Assembly (NCBI GenBank): GCA_003327425.1
Contig: QOQW01000026.1
Location: 19,165-83,164 of the forward strand
Origin: Candidatus Ozemibacter sibiricus
Lineage (GTDB): Bacteria; Muiribacteriota; Ozemobacteria; Ozemobacterales; Ozemobacteraceae
Reading direction: 5' to 3'
DNA length: 64,000 nucleotides
Part shown: positions 1 through 8,294 of the stretch, piece by piece
How the letters are laid out: each line of letters begins with the position of its first letter
Numbering within the stretch: position 1 is the first letter of the stretch
Notes under the pieces: generated by a model
What the model saw: the letters and a program-made list of their open reading frames with translations, nothing else
Databases searched by the model: none
What the model was told of the DNA's origin: nothing
Program-made: the position numbers and the translations under genes

Positions 1-513
1 GTGATCATAGCTGGAGTTGGCGATCTCGTAGTGGTATTCGGGGTCGTCTGGTTTGAGGGCGATGGCGCGGCGGAAAGCGGCGATAGCGGCTGGCAGGTCG
101 CCGATGGCATGGTAGCACTTGCCCAGGTAGTAGTGGGTGTCAGCCTGGTTGGGGTCGAGGCGGGCGGCCTCTTGGAGGGAACGAATGGCTTCCTTCCAGA
201 ACATTTCCTCGTAGTAGTGGTATCCCAGGTTGAAGTAGGCGTGGTCGAAATCGGGCTTGACCTCGATGGCCCGATGCCAGTAGTGGACCGCCTTCTCTTT
301 GTCTTTCAGCTTGTAATACGTATTGCCAAGATTGTAGAGGGCTTTGTAGAATCGGGGGTCGAGGTCGAGGGCTTTCTGATAGAATTCGACCGCTGCGGTG
401 TAATTTTCAGCCTTGAAGTGGCGGTTGCCGATCTCTTTGTAGATTTCGGGGTTCTGGGGATCCTGGGCGGCCAATTGGGAGAGTTCCTCGAGGGATTTGT
501 CTTTCAGGTCCAT
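1..513 (-). CDS. TPR-repeat protein, 3' end cut by window edge
   Basis: The reverse strand reads open for 171 codons from an ATG at 513 to the left edge, so the C-terminus is outside the window. The product is built of tetratricopeptide repeats: NPEIYKEIGNRHFKAENY, then RFYKALYNLGNTYYKLKD, then DFDHAYFNLGYHYYEE, then ADTHYYLGKCYHAIGD, each followed by a helix ending in A-x-x-L-x-P. TPR arrays are protein-protein scaffolds; the partner cannot be told from this. No signal peptide is seen at the start (MDLKDKSLEELSQLAAQDPQ), so a cytoplasmic location is likely. An AAGGAAAG Shine-Dalgarno lies 12-13 bases upstream and a good sigma70-like promoter further out, which together fix the start. It is divergent from the kinase at 721. 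Confidence 0.88.
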   Translation of the reverse strand, partial: MDLKDKSLEELSQLAAQDPQNPEIYKEIGNRHFKAENYTAAVEFYQKALDLDPRFYKALYNLGNTYYKLKDKEKAVHYWHRAIEVKPDFDHAYFNLGYHYYEEMFWKEAIRSLQEAARLDPNQADTHYYLGKCYHAIGDLPAAIAAFRRAIALKPDDPEYHYEIANSSYDH

Positions 514-554
514 GACGAATGCTCGCTTTCCTTGGGCATTTAAGATATGTTTCC

Positions 555-583
555 ATTCTAAACCATTCCCTCCGAGCTGACAA
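555..583 (-). promoter_or_regulatory. sigma70-like promoter of the TPR gene
   Basis: On the minus strand TTGTCA (578-583) and TAGAAT (555-560) are separated by exactly 17 bases. Transcription would start near 548, giving a leader of about 35 bases before the ATG at 513 with a Shine-Dalgarno sequence inside it. Both hexamers are close to consensus in an otherwise GC-rich background. Confidence 0.7.
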
Positions 584-601
584 GGACAGTAGGTGAAAAT
601 G

Positions 602-610
602 TGGTATGGT
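602..610 (+). promoter_or_regulatory. possible extended -10 element for the kinase operon
   Basis: TGG-TATGGT on the plus strand resembles an extended -10 box, pointing towards the kinase gene at 721. No convincing -35 element is found at normal spacing, so this is a weak call. Confidence 0.25.
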
Positions 611-720
611 ACCGGTAAGGGTTCGCGGCCGACCATGGCCGGGAAGGGGCTTGGGGTCGGGGTGAGCGGGCGACGTCGGCGATGGTCGGCGGCCCGGCCC
701 CGCGCCGAGGGAGCAGGAAG

Positions 721-1920
721 ATGACGTCGGGAATGGTCTTCATCACGCTTGACATCGGGGGGACGGCGGCGCGCGGCTTCGCCGTGCGCTGGCCGGCGGG
801 GCCGGTGGTGCCGCTGGCCGCTCCTTCCCGCAACCTGCGGCTCATCGTCGACCTCGAGCTGGGGCAGTTGCTGCTGGCGGTGCGCGAGCAGGCGGCCGCC
901 GGCGGGCTGGGCGAGCCGCCCGCCGTCTGGCTGATCGGCGCGGCGGGGGGGCGTCCCGACCACGACCGGCCGCGCCTGACCACGCTGCTGGACGACCTCG
1001 GGGCGGCCACGGCCGGGGTGGAGGTCTGGCGTGATTTCGAGGCCAACCAGGCGGCGGCCTTCGCCGGGGGCGATGGCGTGCTCTCGGTCAACGGCACCGG
1101 TTCGGTCGTCTACGGCCACTGGCAGGGCCGGGAAGGGCGCCGCGGGGGGTGGGGCTATCTGCTGGAAGAGGTGCCGTCGGCGGGCGTCTGCGGGCGGTGG
1201 GCGGTGCAGGCGATCCTGCATGCGCTGAGCGGCGCCCCGGTCTCGGAGGTCTGGCCCGCCCTGCTGGCGGCTCGGCTGCCGGTGGCCTTCGATTCCCTGT
1301 CGGCGCTGCTCGACCATCTGTATGCGACGCCTTCGCCGCAGAAGGTGCTGGGCAGTTTCGCCCCACTGTTGACCCGGGCGGCCGATCTGGGCTGTGCCTG
1401 GAGCCGCGCCCGCCTCCGGGACGGCTTCACCGTCTGGGCGCATGATCTGGTCAGGCTGGCGGCCGAGCTGGCGCTGCCGGTCCCGGCGCCGGTGGCCGTC
1501 CTGGGAGGATTGTGGCGACATTGGCCCGGGGCCCGGGAACTGGCCAGCCAGATCCTCAATGAGGTCTGTCCGGGGCGGTTCGCCCTGCAGGCGCCGCGCT
1601 ACGATCCCGCCTGGGGCCCGCTGCTGCGCTATCTGGCCACCGACGAGGGGGCCCGCACCGTCGGGGCGCCCTCGCCCGCGGCCGCTCTGCTCCAGGCCAG
1701 CCGCTTGATCGAACGCCTGTCGGGCGGCTCGGCCGAGCCGCCGCCCGCCCGTTCGGCCGAAGCCGCTGTCGCCGAGCGGCGCGACTCGGCGCTGGCCAGT
1801 TCTGCGGTGGGGCAGGCCGAAGGATCTGCCACCCCGCCGGCGCCCGCGGCGACCGACACGCCGCCCGCCGCGGGGGGCGAGGGGCCGGCCGACCGGGCGG
1901 GCGATTCGGCTGGCCGATGA
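721..1920 (+). CDS. BadF/BcrA-family amino-sugar kinase (GlcNAc/MurNAc kinase type)
   Basis: ASKHA-fold sugar kinase. The N-terminal phosphate-binding motif ITLDIGGTAARG follows directly after the start, and the second motif SVNGTGSVVYG lies near residue 125. The BadF/BcrA family includes MurNAc/GlcNAc kinases, and a gene of this family next to murQ is known from Clostridium (MurK). The direct junction with murQ supports phosphorylation of amino sugars recovered from peptidoglycan. The start at 721 is preferred over an ATG at 682 because GGAGCAGGAAG sits just upstream and the DIGGT motif then falls at the usual place. The last 65 or so residues are Ala/Pro/Glu-rich and look disordered. Substrate choice between MurNAc and GlcNAc cannot be read from the sequence. 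Confidence 0.82.
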   Translation: MTSGMVFITLDIGGTAARGFAVRWPAGPVVPLAAPSRNLRLIVDLELGQLLLAVREQAAAGGLGEPPAVWLIGAAGGRPDHDRPRLTTLLDDLGAATAGVEVWRDFEANQAAAFAGGDGVLSVNGTGSVVYGHWQGREGRRGGWGYLLEEVPSAGVCGRWAVQAILHALSGAPVSEVWPALLAARLPVAFDSLSALLDHLYATPSPQKVLGSFAPLLTRAADLGCAWSRARLRDGFTVWAHDLVRLAAELALPVPAPVAVLGGLWRHWPGARELASQILNEVCPGRFALQAPRYDPAWGPLLRYLATDEGARTVGAPSPAAALLQASRLIERLSGGSAEPPPARSAEAAVAERRDSALASSAVGQAEGSATPPAPAATDTPPAAGGEGPADRAGDSAGR

Positions 1921-2001
1921 ACCCCTGTCGTCGTTTTCCCAGCGTTCGGCCACTGTTGGAGGCCGGGCCTCGCTGCACTCTGCACCTTCTGGAGACGCAT
2001 C

Positions 2002-2967
2002 ATGCAACCGATTGAGCCAACCCTGGTGTCCCAGTCTCTGACCGAATCGCGCAATCCGCGCACCACCTGGATCGACCGGCAACCCACCGCCGAGGTGGTC
2101 CGGTTGTTCGTGCAAGAAGACCATGCCGTCTCGAAAGCGGTCGAGGCCATCGCCGACGATATCGCCCGCGCGGTCGATCTGATCGTGGCGGCCCGCCGGG
2201 CGGGCGGGCGGCTGGTCTACCTGGGCGCCGGCACCTCGGGACGCCTGGGCATCCTCGATGCCTCCGAGCTGCCGCCGACCTTCGGGGTCTCGCCCGACGA
2301 GGCCGTGGCGCTGATCGCCGGCGGACCGGCCGCCGTGACCCAGGCGATCGAGGGGGCCGAAGACGATGAAGAAGGGGCGCGGCGCGATCTCGAGGGCATC
2401 AGGTTCGCCGCTCCCGATCTGCTGGTCGGCATCAGCGCCAGCGGTCTGACCCCCTATGTGCGAGCCGGGCTGGCCCTGGCCCGCGAACGCCGCGCCCGCA
2501 CTGTTTTGCTGACCTGCAATCCGCGCGGGCCCTTCCCCCCCGTCGATGTACTGCTGAACCCAGTGGTCGGGCCCGAGGTGATCACCGGCTCGACCCGCTT
2601 GAAATCGGGCACGGCCTGCAAGATGGTGCTGAACATGCTGTCGTCGGTGGCGATGATCCGGCTCGGCAAGGTCTACCAGAACCTGATGGTCGACGTGCGG
2701 GCGACCAATGCCAAGCTGCGCGATCGGGCCCTGCGCATCGTGGTCGAGGCGGGGAAGGTGTCGCGGGAACGGGCGGCCGAACTGCTGACGCAGGCCGGTG
2801 GCGATACCAAGGTCGCCATCCTGATGGCGCGCCGGGGCGGCACCCCCGAACTGGCCCGCGAAACCCTCGAAGCCACGCAGGGCGTGCTCTATCGCGCCCT
2901 CGGGGAACCCGACCAGCCGCCGGCCGGACCGACGGCCTCGCCGGCCACGGGGAACGCCCAGCCATGA
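2002..2967 (+). CDS. murQ: N-acetylmuramic acid 6-phosphate etherase
   Basis: SIS-domain lyase that cleaves the D-lactyl ether of MurNAc-6-phosphate to give GlcNAc-6-phosphate in cell-wall recycling. The family signatures are all present: LTESRNPRT near the start, LGAGTSGRLGILDASELPPT, LIAGG, and the C-terminal VDVRATNAKLRDRALRIV. By comparison with E. coli MurQ the two catalytic glutamates correspond to E89 (in DASE) and E120 (in EGAED). The length of 321 residues is a little above the usual 300 owing to a Pro/Ala-rich tail. A GGAG box lies 8 bases before the ATG. The stop overlaps the start of the spoIID-type gene by ATGA, so the two are translationally coupled. Confidence 0.96.
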   Translation: MQPIEPTLVSQSLTESRNPRTTWIDRQPTAEVVRLFVQEDHAVSKAVEAIADDIARAVDLIVAARRAGGRLVYLGAGTSGRLGILDASELPPTFGVSPDEAVALIAGGPAAVTQAIEGAEDDEEGARRDLEGIRFAAPDLLVGISASGLTPYVRAGLALARERRARTVLLTCNPRGPFPPVDVLLNPVVGPEVITGSTRLKSGTACKMVLNMLSSVAMIRLGKVYQNLMVDVRATNAKLRDRALRIVVEAGKVSRERAAELLTQAGGDTKVAILMARRGGTPELARETLEATQGVLYRALGEPDQPPAGPTASPATGNAQP

Positions 2968-4721
2968 GGCCGTCGCCGCTCGCCTCGGCCTGGGGAGTGT
3001 TCCGCCGGCCGCCGGCGATGGTCCGAAGATGGCTGCTGGTCGGTCTGCTCAGTCTGCTCATCGTCGGCCGCGTTCCAGACGAGGCCGGGGCGGCCCGGGG
3101 CAAGCCGACGGGGAACGCCCGCGGTCCGGCGCCGACGGTCGCCAAGCCGGGGGCGTCCCGCCGCGCCTCGACCGCCAGCGGAGAGGCCGCCCCGGCGACG
3201 CCCGCGCGCCCCAGTGCGGAGCGGGCCGGAGCGACGGCGCCGGTGTTGCGCCTGAAGGTGGCCGAGTATGCGACCGGGCTGACCTTCCGGATGCCGCAGG
3301 GCGGCACCTGGAGCCTGGGCGGGAAGACCGGCCGCCTGGCCAGGAGCGATCGGGCCGAGGTGAGCGGCCGCCTGCAGAGCCGGGCCCGCCAGCAGTACCA
3401 TGTCGTCGTCGAATCGGTGCCGATGCGTGATCCGGAGCGGGTGGCGGCGGCTCTGGCGAAATGGCGGGCGACCGGTCGGCCGATCCATACCTACCAGGCG
3501 GGGCGGCAGTCGCCGACCTGGGATGGGCGCGTCCTCTACATCGCGGCAGGTCTCTTCCCCACGCGGGAGGCGGCCCAGAAGCTGGTCGACCAGTTGGCCA
3601 ACGACGGCCAATCGAGCTGGATCTTTGCTGAACCGCTGGCCCTCGCCAGAGGGACCATCGCCCTGACCATCAACGGGCGGCGGGTGGCGCAGGGCGCGGG
3701 GCCTCTGGGGTTGACGCCCGTTCGCGATCTGATTCTGCACAAGGTCGAGTATGCTCGCGGTTATAGCTGGCATGGCCGGGCCGATCGCACCTACCGAGGG
3801 CCGCTGACGATCGGGTGGGGGGCCCAGGATGCCCTCGATTGCGTGCTGGCTACCGATCTCGAGCACATCCTGGCCGGCGTGGTGCCGTCCGAGATCTCGT
3901 CGAAGGCGGCGCCGAGCGCCTTGCAGGCCCAGGCCGTGGCGGCGCGCGGGGAGATCCTGTCGAAAGTGGGGTTGCGTCACCTCAAAGAAGGGTTCGACTT
4001 CTGTGCCGAGCAGCACTGCCAGGTCTATGCCGGCGACAACGCCGTCACCGATCGCATCGCGGCCGAGATCGCCCCGACGCGTGGTCTGATCCTGCACGCG
4101 GCGGACGGGACGATCCTCGATGCGGTCTACGCTGCGAACTGCGGGGGGCGGGGCGACCGCAACGACCTGGTCTGGAATTCGCAGCCCAATCCGCATCTGA
4201 TCGGCGTCTGGGATGGCCCTCGTCCGCTCGCCCTCGATCTCACCGACGAAGCGCAGGTGGCGTCCTTCATCCGCTTCCCGCCGTTCTCCTATTGCCAGGA
4301 TCCGACCGTCGAGGGCGGGGACAAGTTCCGCTGGACGCGCACCCTGACGGGCGACGCCTGGCAGAAGGTCGTGGCGGCCGCCGGAGTGGGCCGCATCCGC
4401 CAGATCGACGGCCTCGAGCGGGGCCCGTCGGGGCGCTTGTACAAAGTCGTCATTCATGGCGAGAAGGGGATCAAGACCGTCATGAGGGAACTGAAGATCC
4501 GCCAGCTCTTCGGCGGTCTGCGCAGCGCATGCTTCGTCGTCGCCTGGCAGCGCGATGCGGCGGGGTTCATCACCGGCGGGGAATTCACGGGGGCGGGGTG
4601 GGGCCACGGCGTGGGCATGTGCCAGACCGGGGCCCAGTACCTGGCCCGGCAGGGCTGGTCGTTCGATCGCATCCTGTTGCACTATTTCCCGGGCGCCCGG
4701 CTGGTCCTGAAATATCGGTAG
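2964..4721 (+). CDS. SpoIID/LytB-domain protein with SPOR-like domain (putative peptidoglycan lytic transglycosylase)
   Basis: Exported protein of 585 residues. A hydrophobic segment around residues 14-35 is followed by an Ala/Pro-rich linker. A SPOR-like region (YHVVVESVPMRDPERVAAAL through VLYIAAGLFPTREAAQKLVDQL) lies around residues 145-215. The SpoIID domain begins near residue 295 with LEHILAGVVPSEISSKAAPSA; E310 in VVPSE matches the catalytic glutamate of SpoIID. It ends with GAGWGHGVGMCQTGAQYLA and a final YFPGARLVLKYR, both typical. SpoIID enzymes cut denuded glycan strands. Coupling to murQ by an ATGA overlap suggests it supplies the muropeptide sugars that the kinase/MurQ pair recycles. 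Sporulation genes are not otherwise seen, so a role in division or wall turnover is more likely than sporulation. Confidence 0.9.
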   Translation: MRPSPLASAWGVFRRPPAMVRRWLLVGLLSLLIVGRVPDEAGAARGKPTGNARGPAPTVAKPGASRRASTASGEAAPATPARPSAERAGATAPVLRLKVAEYATGLTFRMPQGGTWSLGGKTGRLARSDRAEVSGRLQSRARQQYHVVVESVPMRDPERVAAALAKWRATGRPIHTYQAGRQSPTWDGRVLYIAAGLFPTREAAQKLVDQLANDGQSSWIFAEPLALARGTIALTINGRRVAQGAGPLGLTPVRDLILHKVEYARGYSWHGRADRTYRGPLTIGWGAQDALDCVLATDLEHILAGVVPSEISSKAAPSALQAQAVAARGEILSKVGLRHLKEGFDFCAEQHCQVYAGDNAVTDRIAAEIAPTRGLILHAADGTILDAVYAANCGGRGDRNDLVWNSQPNPHLIGVWDGPRPLALDLTDEAQVASFIRFPPFSYCQDPTVEGGDKFRWTRTLTGDAWQKVVAAAGVGRIRQIDGLERGPSGRLYKVVIHGEKGIKTVMRELKIRQLFGGLRSACFVVAWQRDAAGFITGGEFTGAGWGHGVGMCQTGAQYLARQGWSFDRILLHYFPGARLVLKYR

Positions 4722-4888
4722 TTGATCCGGAACAGACGGTTGGACCGCCGACTCGGTCGAGGGGAGAGCATCAGGCGTCGACCCGACGGGACCGGTGGGC
4801 CTTCTGTGCCAGTGGCCTTCTCTGTGGTTGCCGGGAAGCTTTCTCCCCTTCATGCGGGGAATTGGGGTAGAATGATCCCGAGGGTTAT
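4722..4888. other. intergenic region before CHASE2-PP2C gene
   Basis: 167 bases with no gene. TAGAAT at 4868-4873 could serve as a -10 box for the next gene, but the -35 region at the right spacing is poor. A GAGGG Shine-Dalgarno precedes the ATG at 4889. Confidence 0.35.
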
Positions 4889-6898
4889 ATGACCACCCAG
4901 CCACAGGAAGGCGAGGGCACCACAGGCCAGGCCCGGGTAGCTACCGGGCTGGAGGCGCCGTCGTTCCTCAAACAGCTCGAGGAAGGGCTGGGGCGGAAAC
5001 GCCTGGGCTGGTGGGGCCTGGGTCTGGCCGGGCTGCTGCTCGTCGTGGTCAGCCTGCCCTGGCTGGGCGAGGATATCGACCGGGTGGCCATCGATACGGC
5101 GGTGCGGATGGCGGCGGCCGGGCGGGCCCCGCACCCCGATCTGGTCATTGTCGGCATCGACACCGAGACGCTCGCGGCGGTGCCCGAACGCTGGCCGTGG
5201 CCACGCGAACGGTATGCTCGGCTGCTGGAGGCGATCGGCGCGGCGGGACCGCGGCTGATCGTGTTCGATGTGCTGCTGCAGCAGCTCGAGTCGGCCGATG
5301 GCGGGGCCGGCGATCAGGAGCTGGCCGCCACCTTGCGGCGACTGGGCCATGTTCATCTCATCTCCCTGATCGAGCAGCGCTCGACGGAGGTCGAGCTGCA
5401 GAAGCGGCATTTCCGCAGCGCGCCGCTTTTCCGCGAGGCGGCGGCGGGGGAAGGGTTCGTCTGGGCCTGGGTCGACGGCGACGGGCTGGTGCGGTCCTTC
5501 GTGGTGCGGGATGAGCACCTGGGGCGCGCGAGCTGCGTGTTGAACGTCGCCCAGCGGCTGCGGGCCGATCTGCCGCCGCCCCCGCCGGCCGATGCGGAAG
5601 GGCTGTCGCACAGTCTGATCGCCTTCGCCCGCCGGGGCGGCGAGACGCCCACCTGGTCGGCGCTCGATTTCCTGGAAGGGCGGGTGCCGGCCGGCGCGCT
5701 GGCCGGGCGGGTGGTGCTGGTGGGGGCGACCGCCCCGATCCTGCATGATTTCCACCGGACGGCCATCGGGCTGATCGCCGGGCCGCGGCTGCTCGCCGCC
5801 ACGCTCGACACCCTGCTGCAAGACCGCGTCGCCACGCGTCCGAGCGGGCGTGGCTGGCGTCTGCTGCTGGTGGTGCTCGGCTGCCTGGGCGGGGGATGGC
5901 TCACGCGGCGGGGGGGCCGCCGGCCGTGGGCGGCTCTGGGGCTCGGTCTGGCGATCGCCCTGGCCGGGTGGGCGGCGATGTTCCTGGGGGCGGGGCTCTG
6001 CCTGCCGGTGTTCCCGCTGCTGATCGGATGGCTGGTGGCCGGTCTGGCGGTGATCGCCCTCACCCGCCTGCTGGAGCTGCTGGCCTGGCAGACGTTGCAA
6101 GCCGAGGCCTCGGCGGCCGGGCTGGTGCAGCGACAGTTGTTCCCGCCCTCGGCCTGGGAAGGCCAGGAATTCATGAGCTACGGGCGGTGCGTGCCCTGCA
6201 GTGCGGCGGGCGGCGATTATTTCGATGTGGTCAAACTGGGAGAGCAGGACACCTTGTTCCTGGTCTGCGACGTGGCCGGGCATGGCATCGGGGCGGCCAT
6301 GGTGGCGTCGATGCTCAAATCGGCCCTCGCTTCGTTGGAAGACCAGGCGGGCTTCTCTCTGGAATCCGCGGTCACCCGGCTGAATGGCTTGCTGTTTCGG
6401 CTGTTTCGTGGCAAGAAGATGGTGACGGGGGTGTTCTGTCGGCTCGAGGAGGCCACCCGGCGTGTGACCCTGCTGTCGGCCGGGCATGTGAAATCCCTTC
6501 TCGTTAAGGCGGATGGCCAGGTCGAGGAGATCGGAGCGCCGGCGTATCCGCTGGGGGTGCGGCCGGTGGCTCGGCTCAAGATGGTGCCGCTGGCCCTCGA
6601 GCCTGGCGATACCCTGGTGATGTATACCGACGGGTTGGTCGAAACCGTCGATTGGTACAATGAGGTGCTGGGCTATTCGAGGTTCAAGGCGATGCTGGCG
6701 CGCCGCGCCCCCTTGGTGCCGGGGCCCGACGTGGTCGAACAGATCCTGGATGAGGTCCGCCAGTTCGCGAAAGGACGGCCCGCCGCCGATGACATGACGA
6801 TCCTGTTGGTGCATCGCCGGCAGGTGGGCCGGCCGGTCGTGCTTCAAGAAGGATCTCCCCCCGTGGAGATCGTTCGGATCTCGCGTTCGGAATCATGA
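4889..6898 (+). CDS. CHASE2-sensor membrane protein with SpoIIE-type PP2C phosphatase output
   Basis: 669 residues. One membrane helix (about 40-58) is followed by an extracytoplasmic CHASE2 domain (about 65-300: VRMAAAGRAPHPDLVIVGI, WPWPRERYARLL, GRVVLVGATAPILHDFHRT). Three closely spaced membrane helices follow (about 313-400), then a short linker (AAGLVQRQLFPPSAWEGQE) and a PP2C/SpoIIE phosphatase. The phosphatase metal ligands are all present: GGDYFD (D443), CDVAGHG, YTDGLVE and ADDMTILLV. Such enzymes dephosphorylate STAS anti-anti-sigma proteins, and a STAS gene lies two genes downstream. CHASE2 is more often linked to cyclases or kinases; the same window carries a CHASE2-cyclase at 25025, also beside a FecR gene. 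Confidence 0.9.
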   Translation: MTTQPQEGEGTTGQARVATGLEAPSFLKQLEEGLGRKRLGWWGLGLAGLLLVVVSLPWLGEDIDRVAIDTAVRMAAAGRAPHPDLVIVGIDTETLAAVPERWPWPRERYARLLEAIGAAGPRLIVFDVLLQQLESADGGAGDQELAATLRRLGHVHLISLIEQRSTEVELQKRHFRSAPLFREAAAGEGFVWAWVDGDGLVRSFVVRDEHLGRASCVLNVAQRLRADLPPPPPADAEGLSHSLIAFARRGGETPTWSALDFLEGRVPAGALAGRVVLVGATAPILHDFHRTAIGLIAGPRLLAATLDTLLQDRVATRPSGRGWRLLLVVLGCLGGGWLTRRGGRRPWAALGLGLAIALAGWAAMFLGAGLCLPVFPLLIGWLVAGLAVIALTRLLELLAWQTLQAEASAAGLVQRQLFPPSAWEGQEFMSYGRCVPCSAAGGDYFDVVKLGEQDTLFLVCDVAGHGIGAAMVASMLKSALASLEDQAGFSLESAVTRLNGLLFRLFRGKKMVTGVFCRLEEATRRVTLLSAGHVKSLLVKADGQVEEIGAPAYPLGVRPVARLKMVPLALEPGDTLVMYTDGLVETVDWYNEVLGYSRFKAMLARRAPLVPGPDVVEQILDEVRQFAKGRPAADDMTILLVHRRQVGRPVVLQEGSPPVEIVRISRSES

Positions 6899-6914
6899 TG
6901 GGATGGAGGTTGCT

Positions 6915-7535
6915 ATGACTGGTCTGCGTTGGTTGTCCGTCGGTCTCGTGCTCGCCCTGGTGGGCGGGCTGAGCGCTGGCTGTGGCGGGAGCGGCGGGGC
7001 CGCGGTCGCCACCTTGCGGGAAGTGAAAGGCAAGGTCGAAGCTCGAGGGACGGGCGGCGCGCCGTTCCAGATCGTCGCGGGCGAGCTGCCGTTGCAGGTC
7101 GGCGGGGCCATCCGGACCGGCGAGGACGGGGAAGGTCTGGTAAAATACGTCGAGGGCAGCGAAGTCCGGCTGGGGGCCGAAACCTACTATGAGGTGCGCG
7201 AAAAGGGAACGCTGGGCTGGCAGGAGTCGGGGTCGGCTCGGTACAAGGTTCCGCCCCAGAAGCAGCCGGTGGGGGTCGAGACACCGCATGGGGTCACCGC
7301 GGTGCTGGGCACGGATTTCCGGCTGGACGTCACGGCCACGCAGACCACCGTCACGCTGCAAGAGGGGAAGATCCGCTTCACCAACCGGGCCAGCGAGAGC
7401 ATCGAGCTGACGCCCGGCCAGCAACTGACGGTGACCGCCGGGCAACCGCTGGGCACCCCGGCCGAACTCGACCCCATCACCCTCGAAAGTCTGTTCACCC
7501 CCGGCGTCAAGCTGCCGGCCATCAACCAGCGCTGA
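6915..7535 (+). CDS. FecR-domain lipoprotein
   Basis: 206 residues. The start at 6915 is chosen over an in-frame ATG at 6903 because GGAGG (6905-6909) lies between them at ideal spacing. The signal peptide ends in a lipobox, LSAGC, so the mature protein is probably lipid-anchored. A FecR-type region follows: VATLREVKGKVEAR, a segment ending in GSEVRLGAETYYEV, and VETPHGVTAVLGTDFRLDV with VTLQEGKIRF and LTPGQQLTV. FecR domains act as extracytoplasmic partners in envelope signalling. It follows the CHASE2-PP2C gene by 16 bases, so the two are probably one transcript, and it may be the CHASE2 ligand or regulator. Confidence 0.85.
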   Translation: MTGLRWLSVGLVLALVGGLSAGCGGSGGAAVATLREVKGKVEARGTGGAPFQIVAGELPLQVGGAIRTGEDGEGLVKYVEGSEVRLGAETYYEVREKGTLGWQESGSARYKVPPQKQPVGVETPHGVTAVLGTDFRLDVTATQTTVTLQEGKIRFTNRASESIELTPGQQLTVTAGQPLGTPAELDPITLESLFTPGVKLPAINQR

Positions 7536-7794
7536 TCCGGCCTGAGGGCCCAGGTCCCCTGTCTTGATCGCGGCATGTCCCGGGAGGCGGGTCTGGCCCC
7601 GCCCCCCGGGGCCGATCCTGGCCGGATCGGTGGTCGTTCAGAAGCCACGCGAGGGAGAACGGTCGGTCGGTGGGGCGGGCCGGCTGGGGGAAATCCCCCG
7701 TCCCCCCTGGTGTCTCGCTTCTTTCCTCCTGTCGAGCCCCTCTGGTCCGCTCGCGGCGATTGACAACCCTGGGGGGGCATGGTTTCATGGGGGC
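7536..7794. other. intergenic region before STAS gene
   Basis: 259 bases, GC-rich, with no convincing gene on either strand. It holds the promoter of the STAS gene at its right end. The segment upstream of the STAS start stays open in frame from a TTG at 7564 but shows no domain similarity, so it is left out of the CDS. Confidence 0.5.
7760..7788 (+). promoter_or_regulatory. sigma70-like promoter of the STAS gene (near-leaderless)
   Basis: A perfect TTGACA (7760-7765) is followed at 17 bases by TTTCAT (7783-7788, four of six matches). The transcript would start at about 7795, which is the first base of the STAS start codon, so the message would have little or no leader. Confidence 0.5.
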
Positions 7795-8136
7795 ATGGCA
7801 GGCTTTTCCTGCGGTGTCACCGTGGCGGGCGATACGTGCATCGTGCGGCCGGTCGGCTATCTCGACGACGCGACCGGCCGGGAGATGCGAGCCGCCTTCC
7901 AGGAGCCGTTGCAACGGGGAGTGCGGCGGTTCGTCCTCAACCTGCAGGGAACGCCGGTCATCAACAGTCAGGGCATCACGCAGGTGCTCGAGCTGGTCGA
8001 GGAGCTGGTCTACGACCAACAGGGCAGTCTGGCGCTGGTCGGGGTTTCCGAGCTGTACCTCGAGGTGTTCCGCACGGTGGGCATTCTCCATCTGGTCAGA
8101 ACCTTCCCTGACGAAGCGTCGGCCTTGCAGCGGTGA
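7795..8136 (+). CDS. STAS-domain anti-sigma factor antagonist
   Basis: 113 residues, the full length of a stand-alone STAS protein of the SpoIIAA/RsbV type. It begins FSCGVTVAGDTCIVRPVGYLDD, followed by FVLNLQGTPVINSQGITQVLELVEEL and LALVGVSELYLEVFRTVGI. The phosphorylation loop reads N-S-Q-G, where D-S-[ST]-G is usual; the phospho-acceptor serine is kept (S58). Such proteins are phosphorylated by a kinase/anti-sigma factor and dephosphorylated by PP2C enzymes; the CHASE2-PP2C protein encoded at 4889 is the obvious partner. No kinase/anti-sigma gene is in the neighbourhood. The start at 7795 fits the domain boundary and the promoter; there is no clear Shine-Dalgarno. Confidence 0.85.
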   Translation: MAGFSCGVTVAGDTCIVRPVGYLDDATGREMRAAFQEPLQRGVRRFVLNLQGTPVINSQGITQVLELVEELVYDQQGSLALVGVSELYLEVFRTVGILHLVRTFPDEASALQR

Positions 8137-8254
8137 GTCGGCTGGCCGCTGGCAGGGGCGGTGGTGTCAGACGAAACATCGCCGGGCTTGGGGAGCCCCA
8201 CGACCTTCACCTGCCGCTGTTCGGCGCGAAGTCCTGGCGACCGGCGCCGGAGAT

Positions 8255-8283
8255 TGCAACCCATCTGCGAGAGGAGTAGACTG
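8255..8283 (+). promoter_or_regulatory. sigma70-like promoter of the K+ channel operon
   Basis: TTGCAA (8255-8260) and TAGACT (8278-8283) are separated by 17 bases. Transcription would begin around 8290, within the GTGAGG Shine-Dalgarno and only a few bases ahead of the ATG at 8295. The remaining part of the gap 8137-8294 shows no gene. Confidence 0.6.
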
Positions 8284-8294
8284 GGTGAGGTTCC

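Noticed and set aside
1..543. 180-codon plus-strand frame at the left edge
   Set aside because: The opposite strand encodes unmistakable TPR repeats with a good promoter and ribosome-binding site; the plus frame is Val/Gly-rich antisense.
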